Source of the DNA: CAYNQN01 sp964530525
GTDB lineage: Bacteria; Actinomycetota; Acidimicrobiia; Acidimicrobiales; Acidimicrobilacustridaceae
DNA: 48,480 nt
Direction: 5' to 3'
Assembly (NCBI GenBank): GCA_964530525.1
Contig: CAZHBH010000009.1
Coordinates: 1 to 48,480 of the forward strand
Shown piece by piece: positions 1-7,434 of this stretch (its first letter is position 1; each line of letters begins with the position of its first letter). Both the position numbers and the translations under genes were made by a program. The notes under the pieces are model-generated. The model had not been told where the DNA came from. It searched no databases and worked only from the letters and a program-made list of their open reading frames with translations.

Positions 1-1
1 G

Positions 2-304
2 ATCGGCAGCGGGCTGGGGATCCGCAACCCGCACAACATCTCGCTCATCGTCGAGCAGTCTTCGGTGCCGGTGATCCTCGACGCTGGGATCGGCACCGCC
101 TCCGACGCAGCGATGGCGATGGAGCTGGGCTGCGACGGGGTCCTCGTGGCTTCTGCCATCACGAGGGCACACGACCCGAGCCGCATGGCCGTCGCCCTGC
201 GCCTGGCCACCGAGGCAGGCAGGGGTGCCCGCCTTGCCGGACGCATCCCCCGGCGGTGGTTGGCACAGGCGAGCTCGCCCAGCGAGGGGATGGCGGAGCT
301 TTGA
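2..304 (+). CDS. thiG: Thiazole synthase ThiG, 3' part (cut by window edge)
   Basis: C-terminal 100 residues of thiazole synthase, the cytoplasmic TIM-barrel enzyme that builds the thiazole phosphate half of thiamine from deoxyxylulose 5-phosphate, dehydroglycine and ThiS thiocarboxylate. The frame is open from base 2 and reads IGSGLGIRNPHN, then VPVILDAGIGTASDAA and MELGCDGVLVASAIT. These are the phosphate-binding strands typical of the ThiG C-terminus. The stop TGA (302-304) overlaps a TTG that can start thiE, so translation is probably coupled. The N-terminal part, with the Schiff-base lysine, lies outside the window. thiS and any thiamine riboswitch would also be upstream and cannot be judged. 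Identification is firm from the motifs and from thiE-thiD following. Confidence 0.93.
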   Translation: MGSGLGIRNPHNISLIVEQSSVPVILDAGIGTASDAAMAMELGCDGVLVASAITRAHDPSRMAVALRLATEAGRGARLAGRIPRRWLAQASSPSEGMAEL

Positions 305-963
305 TCCCCTTGCTCGTGGTGCTGACCGACAGGCGGCTGTGCCGGCGAGCCGGGAGGTCCCTCACCGCCACGCTCGCCGCGGCGATCGAAGGCGGGCCCT
401 TCTGCCTCGTCATTCGTGAGAAGGACCTCCCGCGCACGGAGCGCGCCCGGCTGGCCGTCTCAGCCATGGAGCTCGTCCGCCCGCACGGGTGCCGTGTCAT
501 GTTGGCGTCCGACGCGGCGCTGGCGCACCGCATCGGGGCTGACGGGGTTCATCTGGCCGCCTCAGATCCGCTCCCCACCCTCCCGGTCGGAACGATCGGT
601 CGCTCTTGCCACGGAGCCGAAGACCTGCGCAGGGCCGGGAGGGACGGCGCCGACTACGCGACGATCTCTCCCGTCTTCCTCACGGAGTCCAAGCCGGGCT
701 ACGGCCCACCGCTGGGCCTCGACGGCTTGGAGTCGCTGGCTGCTCTCTCCACGGTGGACGTTCTCGCCCTGGGTGGCGTCTCGCGCTCCAACGCCGCTTC
801 GTGCCTGGCTGCCGGCGCCGCGGGCGTAGCCGTCATGCGCGAGGTGATGACCGCAGCAGATCCGGGTCAGGTGGTGGCGGAGCTACGAGAGGCGCTCCGC
901 ACCGACGGCGCGGTCCGCGTCGCCCAGCCGCACGCTCCCACGCCGGAGGCACGAACCGCATGA
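301..963 (+). CDS. thiE: Thiamine-phosphate synthase ThiE
   Basis: Joins HMP pyrophosphate and thiazole phosphate to give thiamine monophosphate in the cytoplasm. About 220 residues, the usual ThiE length. Visible family blocks: LLVVLTDRRL at the N-terminus, GADGVHLAASD (GVHLGQxD-type), GRSCHGAEDL (GxSxH), DYATISPVFLTESKPGYGPP (product and phosphate loop) and VLALGGVS near the C-terminus. An upstream GTG at 256 would add 15 residues lying inside thiG. I prefer TTG 301, which overlaps the thiG stop as TTGA and gives the normal N-terminus; GTG 316 or 319 are also possible. The stop overlaps the thiD start. A TenI-like aminohydrolase is the alternative, but the thiG-thiE-thiD order favours ThiE. 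Confidence 0.88.
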   Translation: MIPLLVVLTDRRLCRRAGRSLTATLAAAIEGGPFCLVIREKDLPRTERARLAVSAMELVRPHGCRVMLASDAALAHRIGADGVHLAASDPLPTLPVGTIGRSCHGAEDLRRAGRDGADYATISPVFLTESKPGYGPPLGLDGLESLAALSTVDVLALGGVSRSNAASCLAAGAAGVAVMREVMTAADPGQVVAELREALRTDGAVRVAQPHAPTPEARTA

Positions 964-1745
964 GCCCTCCAGTCGCCCTCACCATCGCGGGAAGCGACAG
1001 CGGAGGTGGAGCAGGCATCCAGGCCGACCTCACGACGTTCGCAGCCCTGGGCGTGCACGGCGCCAGCGTCGTGACAGCGCTCACCGCCCAGAACACGGTC
1101 GAGGTGCGCGACATCGTCGTCACGAGCACGGAGATGGTCGCCAGCCAGCTCGACGCCGTCCTCGAAGATCTACCGGTCGCCGCCACCAAGACCGGGATGC
1201 TGGCCAACGAGGCCATCGTGGAGCTGGTCGCGGAGCGTGCGGCCTCCGGCCAGCTCCCGAACCTCGTGGTCGATCCCGTGATGGTCTCGAGCACCGGGGC
1301 GCGGTTGCTCGAGCCCGGTGCCGAGCGCGCCTATCGCGACCGGCTGCTTCCCCACGCCCTCGTGGCGTGCCCCAACCTCGCCGAGGCCTCCGTGCTGCTG
1401 GGCAGGGATCTGGGTGATCTCGCCGAGGTGCACAGAGCTGCTCCGGAGCTTTCCGCCCTAGGTGCCCGATGGCTCGTGGTGACCGGCGTCGAAGACGGTG
1501 GTCGTTCGGTGGACGTCGCCATAGGGCCCACGGGTGCCCACGAGCTGGCCGGGCCGGTCGTCCACACGAGCAACGACCACGGGAGCGGCTGCACGTTCGC
1601 CTCGGCGATCGCTGCGCGACTGGCCCTCGGCGCCACGCCCGAGACGGCGATGGGACACGCGAAGGAGTTCGTCGCCGAGCGACTGCGCCGGTCGGGCGAC
1701 AGGCTCCTCGGAGCCGGCCACGGTCCGGTGGACCACACCTTCTGA
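960..1745 (+). CDS. thiD: Hydroxymethylpyrimidine (phosphate) kinase ThiD
   Basis: Phosphorylates HMP and HMP-P to HMP-PP, the pyrimidine substrate of ThiE. 261 residues, normal for the ribokinase-superfamily ThiD. The N-terminal signature ALTIAGSDSGGGAGIQADL is complete, followed by GVHGASVVTALTAQNT and the product-side VVDPVMVSSTGARLL. Near the C-terminus HTSNDHGSGCTFASAIAARL holds the anion hole and catalytic Asp/Gly-Cys segment (GSGCTF). The start ATG (960-962) overlaps the thiE stop (961-963), so this is the distal gene of a translationally coupled thiamine operon. No tenA or thiE domain is fused to it. Confidence 0.95.
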   Translation: MSPPVALTIAGSDSGGGAGIQADLTTFAALGVHGASVVTALTAQNTVEVRDIVVTSTEMVASQLDAVLEDLPVAATKTGMLANEAIVELVAERAASGQLPNLVVDPVMVSSTGARLLEPGAERAYRDRLLPHALVACPNLAEASVLLGRDLGDLAEVHRAAPELSALGARWLVVTGVEDGGRSVDVAIGPTGAHELAGPVVHTSNDHGSGCTFASAIAARLALGATPETAMGHAKEFVAERLRRSGDRLLGAGHGPVDHTF

Positions 1746-1775
1746 CGGTCACGGTGCCGGGTCGGGCGCGCCGAC

Positions 1776-1781
1776 TAGGTT
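1776..1781 (+). promoter_or_regulatory. Possible -10 element for the MmpL gene
   Basis: TAGGTT fits the TANNNT -10 pattern seen before many genes here. It would give a leader of about 30 bases carrying the purine-rich GAGAGG and CCGGAG before the ATG at 1819. Read-through from thiD is the alternative. Confidence 0.3.
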
Positions 1782-1818
1782 TCGCGACGACCTGACAGCG
1801 AGAGGGCCGGAGAACTCG

Positions 1819-4044
1819 ATGCTCGAGCACGTAGGTCGCTTTGCGGCCCGCCACCACTGGTGGTTCATAGCGCTCTGGTTGTCGGTAGCGGTGGTGCTGG
1901 TGGTCTCGGCGGGCCGCTTCGGGGGCCACACCGACGATTCGTTCACCATCCCTGGGAGCGACTCCCAGGCGGCGGTCGATCTCCTCGAGTCGCAGTTCCC
2001 GGCGGCCAACGGCCCCGCCGCCACGGCCGTGTTCCAAGCGACGCAGGGCTCGATCACCGACCAGGCCAACGTGGCGGCGATCAGCTCGATCATCGACTCC
2101 CTGGCGAAGCTCCCTGGCTCCCCGATGGTGCCGAACCCGTTCACCAGCCCGGAGCTGGCCGACCAGATCTCCAAGACCGAGCCCATCGCCTACGCGAACG
2201 TGCAGTGGCCCTCCGACGCCTCGCTGCCCGACGACATCGTCGAGCAGATGACCGAGGCTGCGGGGCCCGGCGTGTCCGCTGGCGTGAACACCCAGTTCGG
2301 CGGGACGGTGGTGGACGTCTACAACGCGCCCAGCTCCTCGCTGTCGGACCACGCGGACGACATCGGCATCGCCATCGCCGTCGTCATACTGCTGATATCG
2401 CTCGGGGCCGCCGTCGCGATGCTCATGCCCATAGGCACCGCCCTGTTCGCCCTCGGCATCTCCACGTCGTTGACGGTCCTGCTCGAGCGGTTCTTCGAGA
2501 TCGGGAGCATCGGCTCGATGCTCGGGATAGGCGTGGGCATCGACTACTCGCTGTTCATCGTCAGTCGCTTCCGCCAGGAGTTGGCGGACGGCGCTGAGCC
2601 CCACGACGCCGCTGGACGTGCGTTGGGCACGGCGGGGTCGGCGGTGCTGTTCGCCGCAATCACCGTGTGCCTGGCCATGGTGGCGCTCTCCGTGATCGGC
2701 GTGCCGTACGTGCAGACGCTGGGTCTTGTCGCCGCCCTCTACGTGCTCGTCACCGTGCTGGCCGCACTCACGTTGCTCCCCGCGCTCCTCGGCGTCCTGG
2801 GCAGGCACGTGAACTCGGGTCGCCTGCCGTGGCACTCGAAGGTGGGCGACGGGTCGGGTGTCCGCTTCGACACCACCTGGTCGGCGCGGTGGGGCCGCGA
2901 GGTGACCAGGCGAGCTCGGTACGTGGCACCTCTCAGCATCGTCGCCTTGCTGGTCCTGGCGATACCGGTCCTCCACATGGACCTCGGCTTCCCGACCGAC
3001 GGCAGCGCCCCGACCGACACCACCCAGCGTCAGGCCTACGACTTGATGGCCGAAGGGTTCGGACCGGGAGCGAACGGCCCCCTGCTGATCGTCGGTCCGC
3101 TGCCGGCCGGCGCATCCAGCGATCCGAGCAAGACCATGGCGGAGCTGAGCGGCTTCACGAAGACCCTCCAGGACACCCCCGGCGTCTCCACGGTGACCCC
3201 GGGGAGCAACCCTCCCGACTACACGATCCTCTTCTACACCGTCGTCCCCACGACAGGGCCCAACGACCCCGCCACCACGACCCTCGTGGAGGACCTGCGT
3301 GACCAGGTGATCCCGGCCGCCACGCAAGGGACCCAGATCAACGCCTCCGACGTCTACGTGGGAGGCGTGACGGCGGAGACCATCGATCTCACCCAACGCA
3401 TCGAGGAGCGGATGGGATGGCTCTTCCTCATCGTCCTGGGCGGGTCGTTCCTGCTCCTGATGATGGTGTTCCGCTCGTTGTTCGTGCCCTTCAAGGCAGT
3501 GGTCCTGAACATGCTGTCGATCGGCGCCTCGTACGGCATCGTCGTGGCCGTCTTCGAGTGGGGATGGTTGATGGAGCTCATCGGCCTGCACGAGACCGTG
3601 GTGATCGCCAGCTTCGTGCCAGTGATGATGTTCGCCGTGCTGTTCGGCCTCTCGATGGACTACGAGGTCTTCCTCATGAGCAGGATCCGGGAGGACTACG
3701 TGGAGAGGGGCGACCCCCGGGGAGCCATCGTGATGGGCATCGGCAAGACGGCGAGGGTGATCACCTCGGCCGCGCTCATCATGATCGCCGTGTTCCTGGC
3801 GTTCGTCACCAACCCGCAGGCGACGGTGAAGATGCTCGGCCTGGGCATGGCGATGGCCGTCCTCATCGACGCCACCATCGTGCGGATGATGGTGGTCCCA
3901 TCGGTGTTGCAGCTGGCGGGCAGGGCCGGTTGGTGGTTCCCACGCTGGCTCGACCGGCTCCTGCCGAGCATCGAGATCGACAGACCCAAGGATCGTTCCG
4001 ACGACTCTGCAGAGCGCGGGGCGGACCAGCCCGTGGAGGCCTGA
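1819..4044 (+). CDS. MmpL/RND-family transporter
   Basis: Inner-membrane exporter of the MMPL branch of RND transporters, driven by proton-motive force. In actinobacteria the family usually exports lipids or glycolipids; the substrate here is unknown. 741 residues. A first membrane helix at about 13-33 is followed by a soluble extracytoplasmic domain to about residue 170 and a block of helices to about 330. A second soluble domain and the mirror helix block complete the duplicated RND topology. Both TM4/TM10 signatures are present: GIGVGIDYSLFIVSRF (Asp242-Tyr243) and FGLSMDYEVFLMSR (Asp614-Tyr615), the proton-relay Asp-Tyr pairs. ATG 1819 lies behind a purine-rich stretch and gives a normal MmpL N-terminus; the frame is open upstream but runs inside thiD. 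Converges with the amidohydrolase 12 bases downstream. Confidence 0.93.
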   Translation: MLEHVGRFAARHHWWFIALWLSVAVVLVVSAGRFGGHTDDSFTIPGSDSQAAVDLLESQFPAANGPAATAVFQATQGSITDQANVAAISSIIDSLAKLPGSPMVPNPFTSPELADQISKTEPIAYANVQWPSDASLPDDIVEQMTEAAGPGVSAGVNTQFGGTVVDVYNAPSSSLSDHADDIGIAIAVVILLISLGAAVAMLMPIGTALFALGISTSLTVLLERFFEIGSIGSMLGIGVGIDYSLFIVSRFRQELADGAEPHDAAGRALGTAGSAVLFAAITVCLAMVALSVIGVPYVQTLGLVAALYVLVTVLAALTLLPALLGVLGRHVNSGRLPWHSKVGDGSGVRFDTTWSARWGREVTRRARYVAPLSIVALLVLAIPVLHMDLGFPTDGSAPTDTTQRQAYDLMAEGFGPGANGPLLIVGPLPAGASSDPSKTMAELSGFTKTLQDTPGVSTVTPGSNPPDYTILFYTVVPTTGPNDPATTTLVEDLRDQVIPAATQGTQINASDVYVGGVTAETIDLTQRIEERMGWLFLIVLGGSFLLLMMVFRSLFVPFKAVVLNMLSIGASYGIVVAVFEWGWLMELIGLHETVVIASFVPVMMFAVLFGLSMDYEVFLMSRIREDYVERGDPRGAIVMGIGKTARVITSAALIMIAVFLAFVTNPQATVKMLGLGMAMAVLIDATIVRMMVVPSVLQLAGRAGWWFPRWLDRLLPSIEIDRPKDRSDDSAERGADQPVEA

Positions 4045-4056
4045 GCGCTCGAGGGG

Positions 4057-5367
4057 CTACTCGTCGGCTCCCAGGAGGCGGCCGAGCCTGGAGCGCACCT
4101 GGTCGATGACCTCCTCGGAGCCCGCCAGCCGCCGCCCGGACATCAGGACCTCGCCGGCCACCACGGTGGTGTCGACCACGGACCCGCTGGATCCGTACGC
4201 GAGGTTCGCGTCGAGCTTCCCGGGGAACATCTCGGGGACGTCTGTGCGCAAGAGCAGGAAGTCGGCCGGGGCTCCAACCTCCAGCTCCCGGCCACCCAGC
4301 AGGGCCGATCGCTGTCCCCGCGCCACGGCAAGGGCGTCGGAAGCCGGGAGCACCGATGGGTCGTCGCTGTTGAACTTGCTCATGAGCGCGAGCAGCTTCA
4401 CGTCCGAGAAGAGGTCGAGGCTGTTGTTGGACGCCACGCCGTCGGTTCCCAGGCCGATGGCGATGCCAGCACACCTCGCGGCCTCGTAGGGCAGGGTTCG
4501 CCCGGTGGCCAGCTTCAGGTTGGAGGCCGGGACGGCCACCACCGTCCCTCCCCGCTCTGCCACCAGTGCGAGCTCATCGGGCTCCAGCCAGCAACCGTGG
4601 GCAAGGATCGTGGAGGGACCGAGGAGTCCGCAGCGATCGAGCAGTGCCGGCGGTCGCAGCCCGGTGGCCTCCTCGCAGCGCTCCACCTCTTCGCGCGTCT
4701 CGGAGAGGTGGATGTGCACGCCCAGACCCCTGTCGGCAGCGATCTCGCCGATCCACTCGAGCGACTTGACGCTCACCGTGTAGACCGCGTGGGGGCCCAG
4801 GAACGGCGTGATCCGATCGTCGGCTCCCGCCATCGCGTCGAGGAACTCCTCGGCGGTGTCGCGCAGGGCGGCCGCCGCATCCGCACTCCCCTCCGCCGGG
4901 CCGCCATCGAACAAGGCCGGAGCGACGATGGCCCTCATCCCGCTGTCGTGAGCGGCGCGGGCAACCTCGGGTGCGTGCCAGTACATGTCGGCGAAGCAGG
5001 TCGTTCCCGACCGGATCATCTCGAGGCAGGCGAGCCTCGTCCCCCAGTACACGTCTTCGGGCTCGAGTCGAGCCTCGGCGGGCCAGATCCTGGTCTGGAG
5101 CCAGGTCATCAGAGGGAGGTCGTCTCCGTAGCTGCGGAACAGGGTCATGGCCGCGTGGGTGTGGGCGTTCACCATCCCCGGCACCATCACCATCCCCCGC
5201 GCGTCGATGACGGTGTCTCCCTCCCGCGGACCCATCGACGAAGGGTCGCCGAGCTCCCGGATGGAGCCACCCACGGCGCGGAGGCTCACGGGCTCGCCGC
5301 CAAGCTCCGCCCCCTGCACGAACAGCCCTGGCTCCGGGCTGGCGTCGTCGCTTCGCTCCACGCTCAC
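4057..5367 (-). CDS. Amidohydrolase, MTA/SAH deaminase-like
   Basis: Metal-dependent cytosolic hydrolase of the TRZ/ATZ subgroup. Close relatives deaminate S-adenosylhomocysteine, 5'-methylthioadenosine or 5'-deoxyadenosine; the exact substrate cannot be read from sequence. 436 residues from GTG 5367. Metal-binding sites in order: VNAHTH (His69, His71), HIHLSETREEV (mid-protein His pair), LAHGCWL and GLGTDGVASNN (metal-binding Asp). FADMYWHAPEVARAA and PASNLKLATG are also typical of this deaminase group. The frame continues upstream inside the LCP gene, but the GTG overlaps the LCP stop as GTGA, so it is the coupled second gene of a two-gene operon. Pairing a nucleoside-salvage deaminase with an LCP protein is not an obvious functional link. 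Confidence 0.85.
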   Translation of the reverse strand: MSVERSDDASPEPGLFVQGAELGGEPVSLRAVGGSIRELGDPSSMGPREGDTVIDARGMVMVPGMVNAHTHAAMTLFRSYGDDLPLMTWLQTRIWPAEARLEPEDVYWGTRLACLEMIRSGTTCFADMYWHAPEVARAAHDSGMRAIVAPALFDGGPAEGSADAAAALRDTAEEFLDAMAGADDRITPFLGPHAVYTVSVKSLEWIGEIAADRGLGVHIHLSETREEVERCEEATGLRPPALLDRCGLLGPSTILAHGCWLEPDELALVAERGGTVVAVPASNLKLATGRTLPYEAARCAGIAIGLGTDGVASNNSLDLFSDVKLLALMSKFNSDDPSVLPASDALAVARGQRSALLGGRELEVGAPADFLLLRTDVPEMFPGKLDANLAYGSSGSVVDTTVVAGEVLMSGRRLAGSEEVIDQVRSRLGRLLGADE

Positions 5368-6536
5368 GTGCCCAGGAACTGCCCGATGACCTGCTCGGCG
5401 GGACCCGCCTGGAGCTCGAGCACGGCGGCACCCCCGCTGGTGCGCCTCCCGGTGACGGGAAGGGTGACGGAGTCGTCTCCGAGACCCCCGCGCAGGTCCC
5501 ACATGAGGAGCAGGGCGTCGAGGTAGCTGAGGTCCTGGTCGATGCGCATCCCCGGGCCCAGCGACCCTGCCACCCCAGCCAGCGTCCATGGGTTGCGAGT
5601 GCTCGACACCTTTCCCATCAGCGCAGACAGGAAGGCGCGCTGTCGTTGGACCCTGCCCAGGTCTGCGGTCCCGTCCACCTGCCACTCGCCGTCCACCAGC
5701 TGCTCGAAGTAGCGGGAGCGGACGTAGGCGAGGGCCTGCGACCCGTCGAGCGTGACCTCGCCTGCCTCGGGGACGTCCAGGCCGGAGTGGTCGTCGCGCG
5801 CCGGGTGCTCGAACGGGATGGTGATGCCGCCAACGGCGTCCACCAGCTTCCCGAAGCTGACGAAGTCGATCTCCATGAAGTGCTGGATCGGGATTCCCAG
5901 CCCGTTGACCACCTCCACCAGCGCGCTCGGTCCCGACTGGTACACGGAGTTGATCCTCCCCATCTCGCCCGTGACGGGGTTGCGGACCCAGAGGTCGCGG
6001 GGGATCGAGAGAAGCGAGGCACCAGACCCCCCGACGCGCATGACCATGATGGTGTCGGTCCGCTGGCCGCTGGGGGCCTCACCACCCAGGAAGGCGCCGG
6101 CGTTGGGATCCTCCTCGCCAATCCCCTCGCGGGAGTCCGATCCGACGATGAGGTAGTTGGTCGCGCCCCCGACGGCGGGGGCCAGCGAACCGATCTGCAC
6201 CCGCTCGATGCGGCTGAACTGCCACCACCCGAAGGCGAGTGCGGCGACGACGAACAGGACCATCGCGCCGACCACGGCCAACACGACCAGGCCCGCCCTG
6301 CGCAAGGCGGAGCCACGCGGTGCAGGCTGGGCGGGACGCGCCGGCCCGGGACGGCCCGGACCCCTCGGGGGCCGTGGAGGCGAGCCACCACCGGAAGTCC
6401 CGTGAGGCTCTCTGGAGGACCGTCTGTCGCTTCGATCGGGCGCGCTCAGCGGAGCGGACGAGGGACGAGGGGCGACCGTGGGCCCCTTGCCCACGTGCTC
6501 GGGACCGATCACCACGTGGCGGCGGGGCGTGGTCAT
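5364..6536 (-). CDS. LytR-CpsA-Psr (LCP) family cell-wall ligase
   Basis: LCP proteins transfer undecaprenyl-linked glycopolymers onto peptidoglycan (arabinogalactan or teichoic-acid-like chains) on the outer membrane face. 390 residues: a basic, Pro/Gly/Arg-rich cytoplasmic tail (1-80), one membrane helix (about 81-105), then the LCP domain. Typical blocks are NYLIVGSDSRE, RTDTIMVMRV, LLSIPRDLWV (phosphate-binding Arg/Asp), GRINSVYQSG, DFVSFGKLVDAVGGI and ALAYVRSRYFE followed by GRVQRQRAFLSAL. All the conserved acidic and arginine positions I know of are there. ATG 6536 lies 8 bases downstream of TATCAT (6550-6545), suggesting leaderless or near-leaderless expression. It is the first gene of the pair with the deaminase. 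Confidence 0.92.
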   Translation of the reverse strand: MTTPRRHVVIGPEHVGKGPTVAPRPSSAPLSAPDRSDRRSSREPHGTSGGGSPPRPPRGPGRPGPARPAQPAPRGSALRRAGLVVLAVVGAMVLFVVAALAFGWWQFSRIERVQIGSLAPAVGGATNYLIVGSDSREGIGEEDPNAGAFLGGEAPSGQRTDTIMVMRVGGSGASLLSIPRDLWVRNPVTGEMGRINSVYQSGPSALVEVVNGLGIPIQHFMEIDFVSFGKLVDAVGGITIPFEHPARDDHSGLDVPEAGEVTLDGSQALAYVRSRYFEQLVDGEWQVDGTADLGRVQRQRAFLSALMGKVSSTRNPWTLAGVAGSLGPGMRIDQDLSYLDALLLMWDLRGGLGDDSVTLPVTGRRTSGGAAVLELQAGPAEQVIGQFLGT

Positions 6537-6544
6537 GGGCCCTG

Positions 6545-6550
6545 ATGATA
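6545..6550 (-). promoter_or_regulatory. -10 element TATCAT of the LCP gene
   Basis: On the minus strand TATCAT is followed by 8 bases and then ATG 6536. This matches the TANNNT arrangement of leaderless actinobacterial genes. Confidence 0.55.
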
Positions 6551-6597
6551 CGGGAGCGTCTCCACTGACCGACGGAGCGGCCCGCGCAGTGGCTACG

Positions 6598-7353
6598 TCA
6601 GGCCGCCGCTCCGCCTGAGGCGACCTGTTCGGCGATCTCGTCGGTCACCCCGATGCTGAGCACCCCTGCCACGTCGCCCATGCCGTTGGCAGCGACGCTC
6701 ACCTCCCCCTTCACGCGCAGCCAGCTGGGCAGGGGACCCTCCAGCAGGGCCGCGAGGATCTCGCCGGGCTCTGCCACGTCGCACAGGCGCGCCGCGAGGT
6801 TGGCCGGCCTTCCCACGTAGTCGTCGCCCTCGAACAGCAGCGCTGTGCCGGTGGCGACACCGGCGTGCGTGTCGATGCCGATCATCGAGGATCGAAGGAC
6901 GACCTCCGCCGCCGTGGCGACTGACGGCCCCTCGTTCACCCCCACGATCATCACGCCGTCACCCAGCCACTTCGCCACGCGAACGCCCCTTCGACCCACC
7001 ACGTCGCGAACAACCGTGCGGAACTTGGTGAGCAGGGCTATCGCGCGGTGCTCACCTTCGGTGTCGCAGTACTCGGTGAAGCCCGTGATGTCTATGAACG
7101 CGAAGGTGCGGTTGACCGCCAGCGCCTCCCCTATCCGGTCCTCTGGAAGGGGTGGCTCCTGCCCGGTGGCCCACTCCCCCGTGACGTCAGGAGCTCGCCT
7201 GGTTCCGGGTGGCTCCGGTGCCAGCAGGGAGCGCAGGCTCGACAGGTCGCGCGAGCCACGGACCTCGGTGGCCCCGTCGCCGTCAGCCCCGGCCCGCGCC
7301 GCGGGTGCCGAGGCGTCCTCTTGCCGCTCCAGCCGGCTGCCCTGGTCGTTCAC
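6598..7353 (-). CDS. Class III adenylate/guanylate cyclase-domain protein
   Basis: Soluble protein of 251 residues with one C-terminal class III cyclase homology domain (about 80-245) behind a low-complexity, charged N-terminus. Catalytic features look intact: FAFIDITGF has the first metal Asp (Asp88), AKWLGDGVMI has the second (Asp132) with a purine-selecting Lys (Lys128), and YVGRPANLAARL supplies the Asn/Arg pair. It may therefore make cAMP as a homodimer, though guanylate specificity or a degenerate role is possible. No HAMP, transmembrane or sensor domain is visible. GTG 7353 is chosen because TACGCT lies 7 bases upstream (7366-7361). An in-frame TTG at 7425 sits only 10 bases after the DUF2079 stop and would add 24 residues of no recognisable domain. 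Confidence 0.82.
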   Translation of the reverse strand: MNDQGSRLERQEDASAPAARAGADGDGATEVRGSRDLSSLRSLLAPEPPGTRRAPDVTGEWATGQEPPLPEDRIGEALAVNRTFAFIDITGFTEYCDTEGEHRAIALLTKFRTVVRDVVGRRGVRVAKWLGDGVMIVGVNEGPSVATAAEVVLRSSMIGIDTHAGVATGTALLFEGDDYVGRPANLAARLCDVAEPGEILAALLEGPLPSWLRVKGEVSVAANGMGDVAGVLSIGVTDEIAEQVASGGAAA

Positions 7354-7360
7354 CTCGCTG

Positions 7361-7366
7361 AGCGTA
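7361..7366 (-). promoter_or_regulatory. -10 element TACGCT of the cyclase gene
   Basis: TACGCT on the minus strand, 7 bases, then GTG 7353. It supports the internal GTG over the upstream TTG and predicts a leaderless transcript. Confidence 0.5.
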
Positions 7367-7434
7367 CCTCTCGAGGATGACGGGACATCAACGATCCGTG
7401 TCGTGCGCGTGAACAGCAGACGCAATCCTGTCGA

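Noticed and set aside
1120..3591. 823-residue open frame on the minus strand
   Set aside because: Antisense shadow of thiD and the MmpL gene; composition is Arg/Gly/His-rich with no domain, typical of GC-rich opposite frames.
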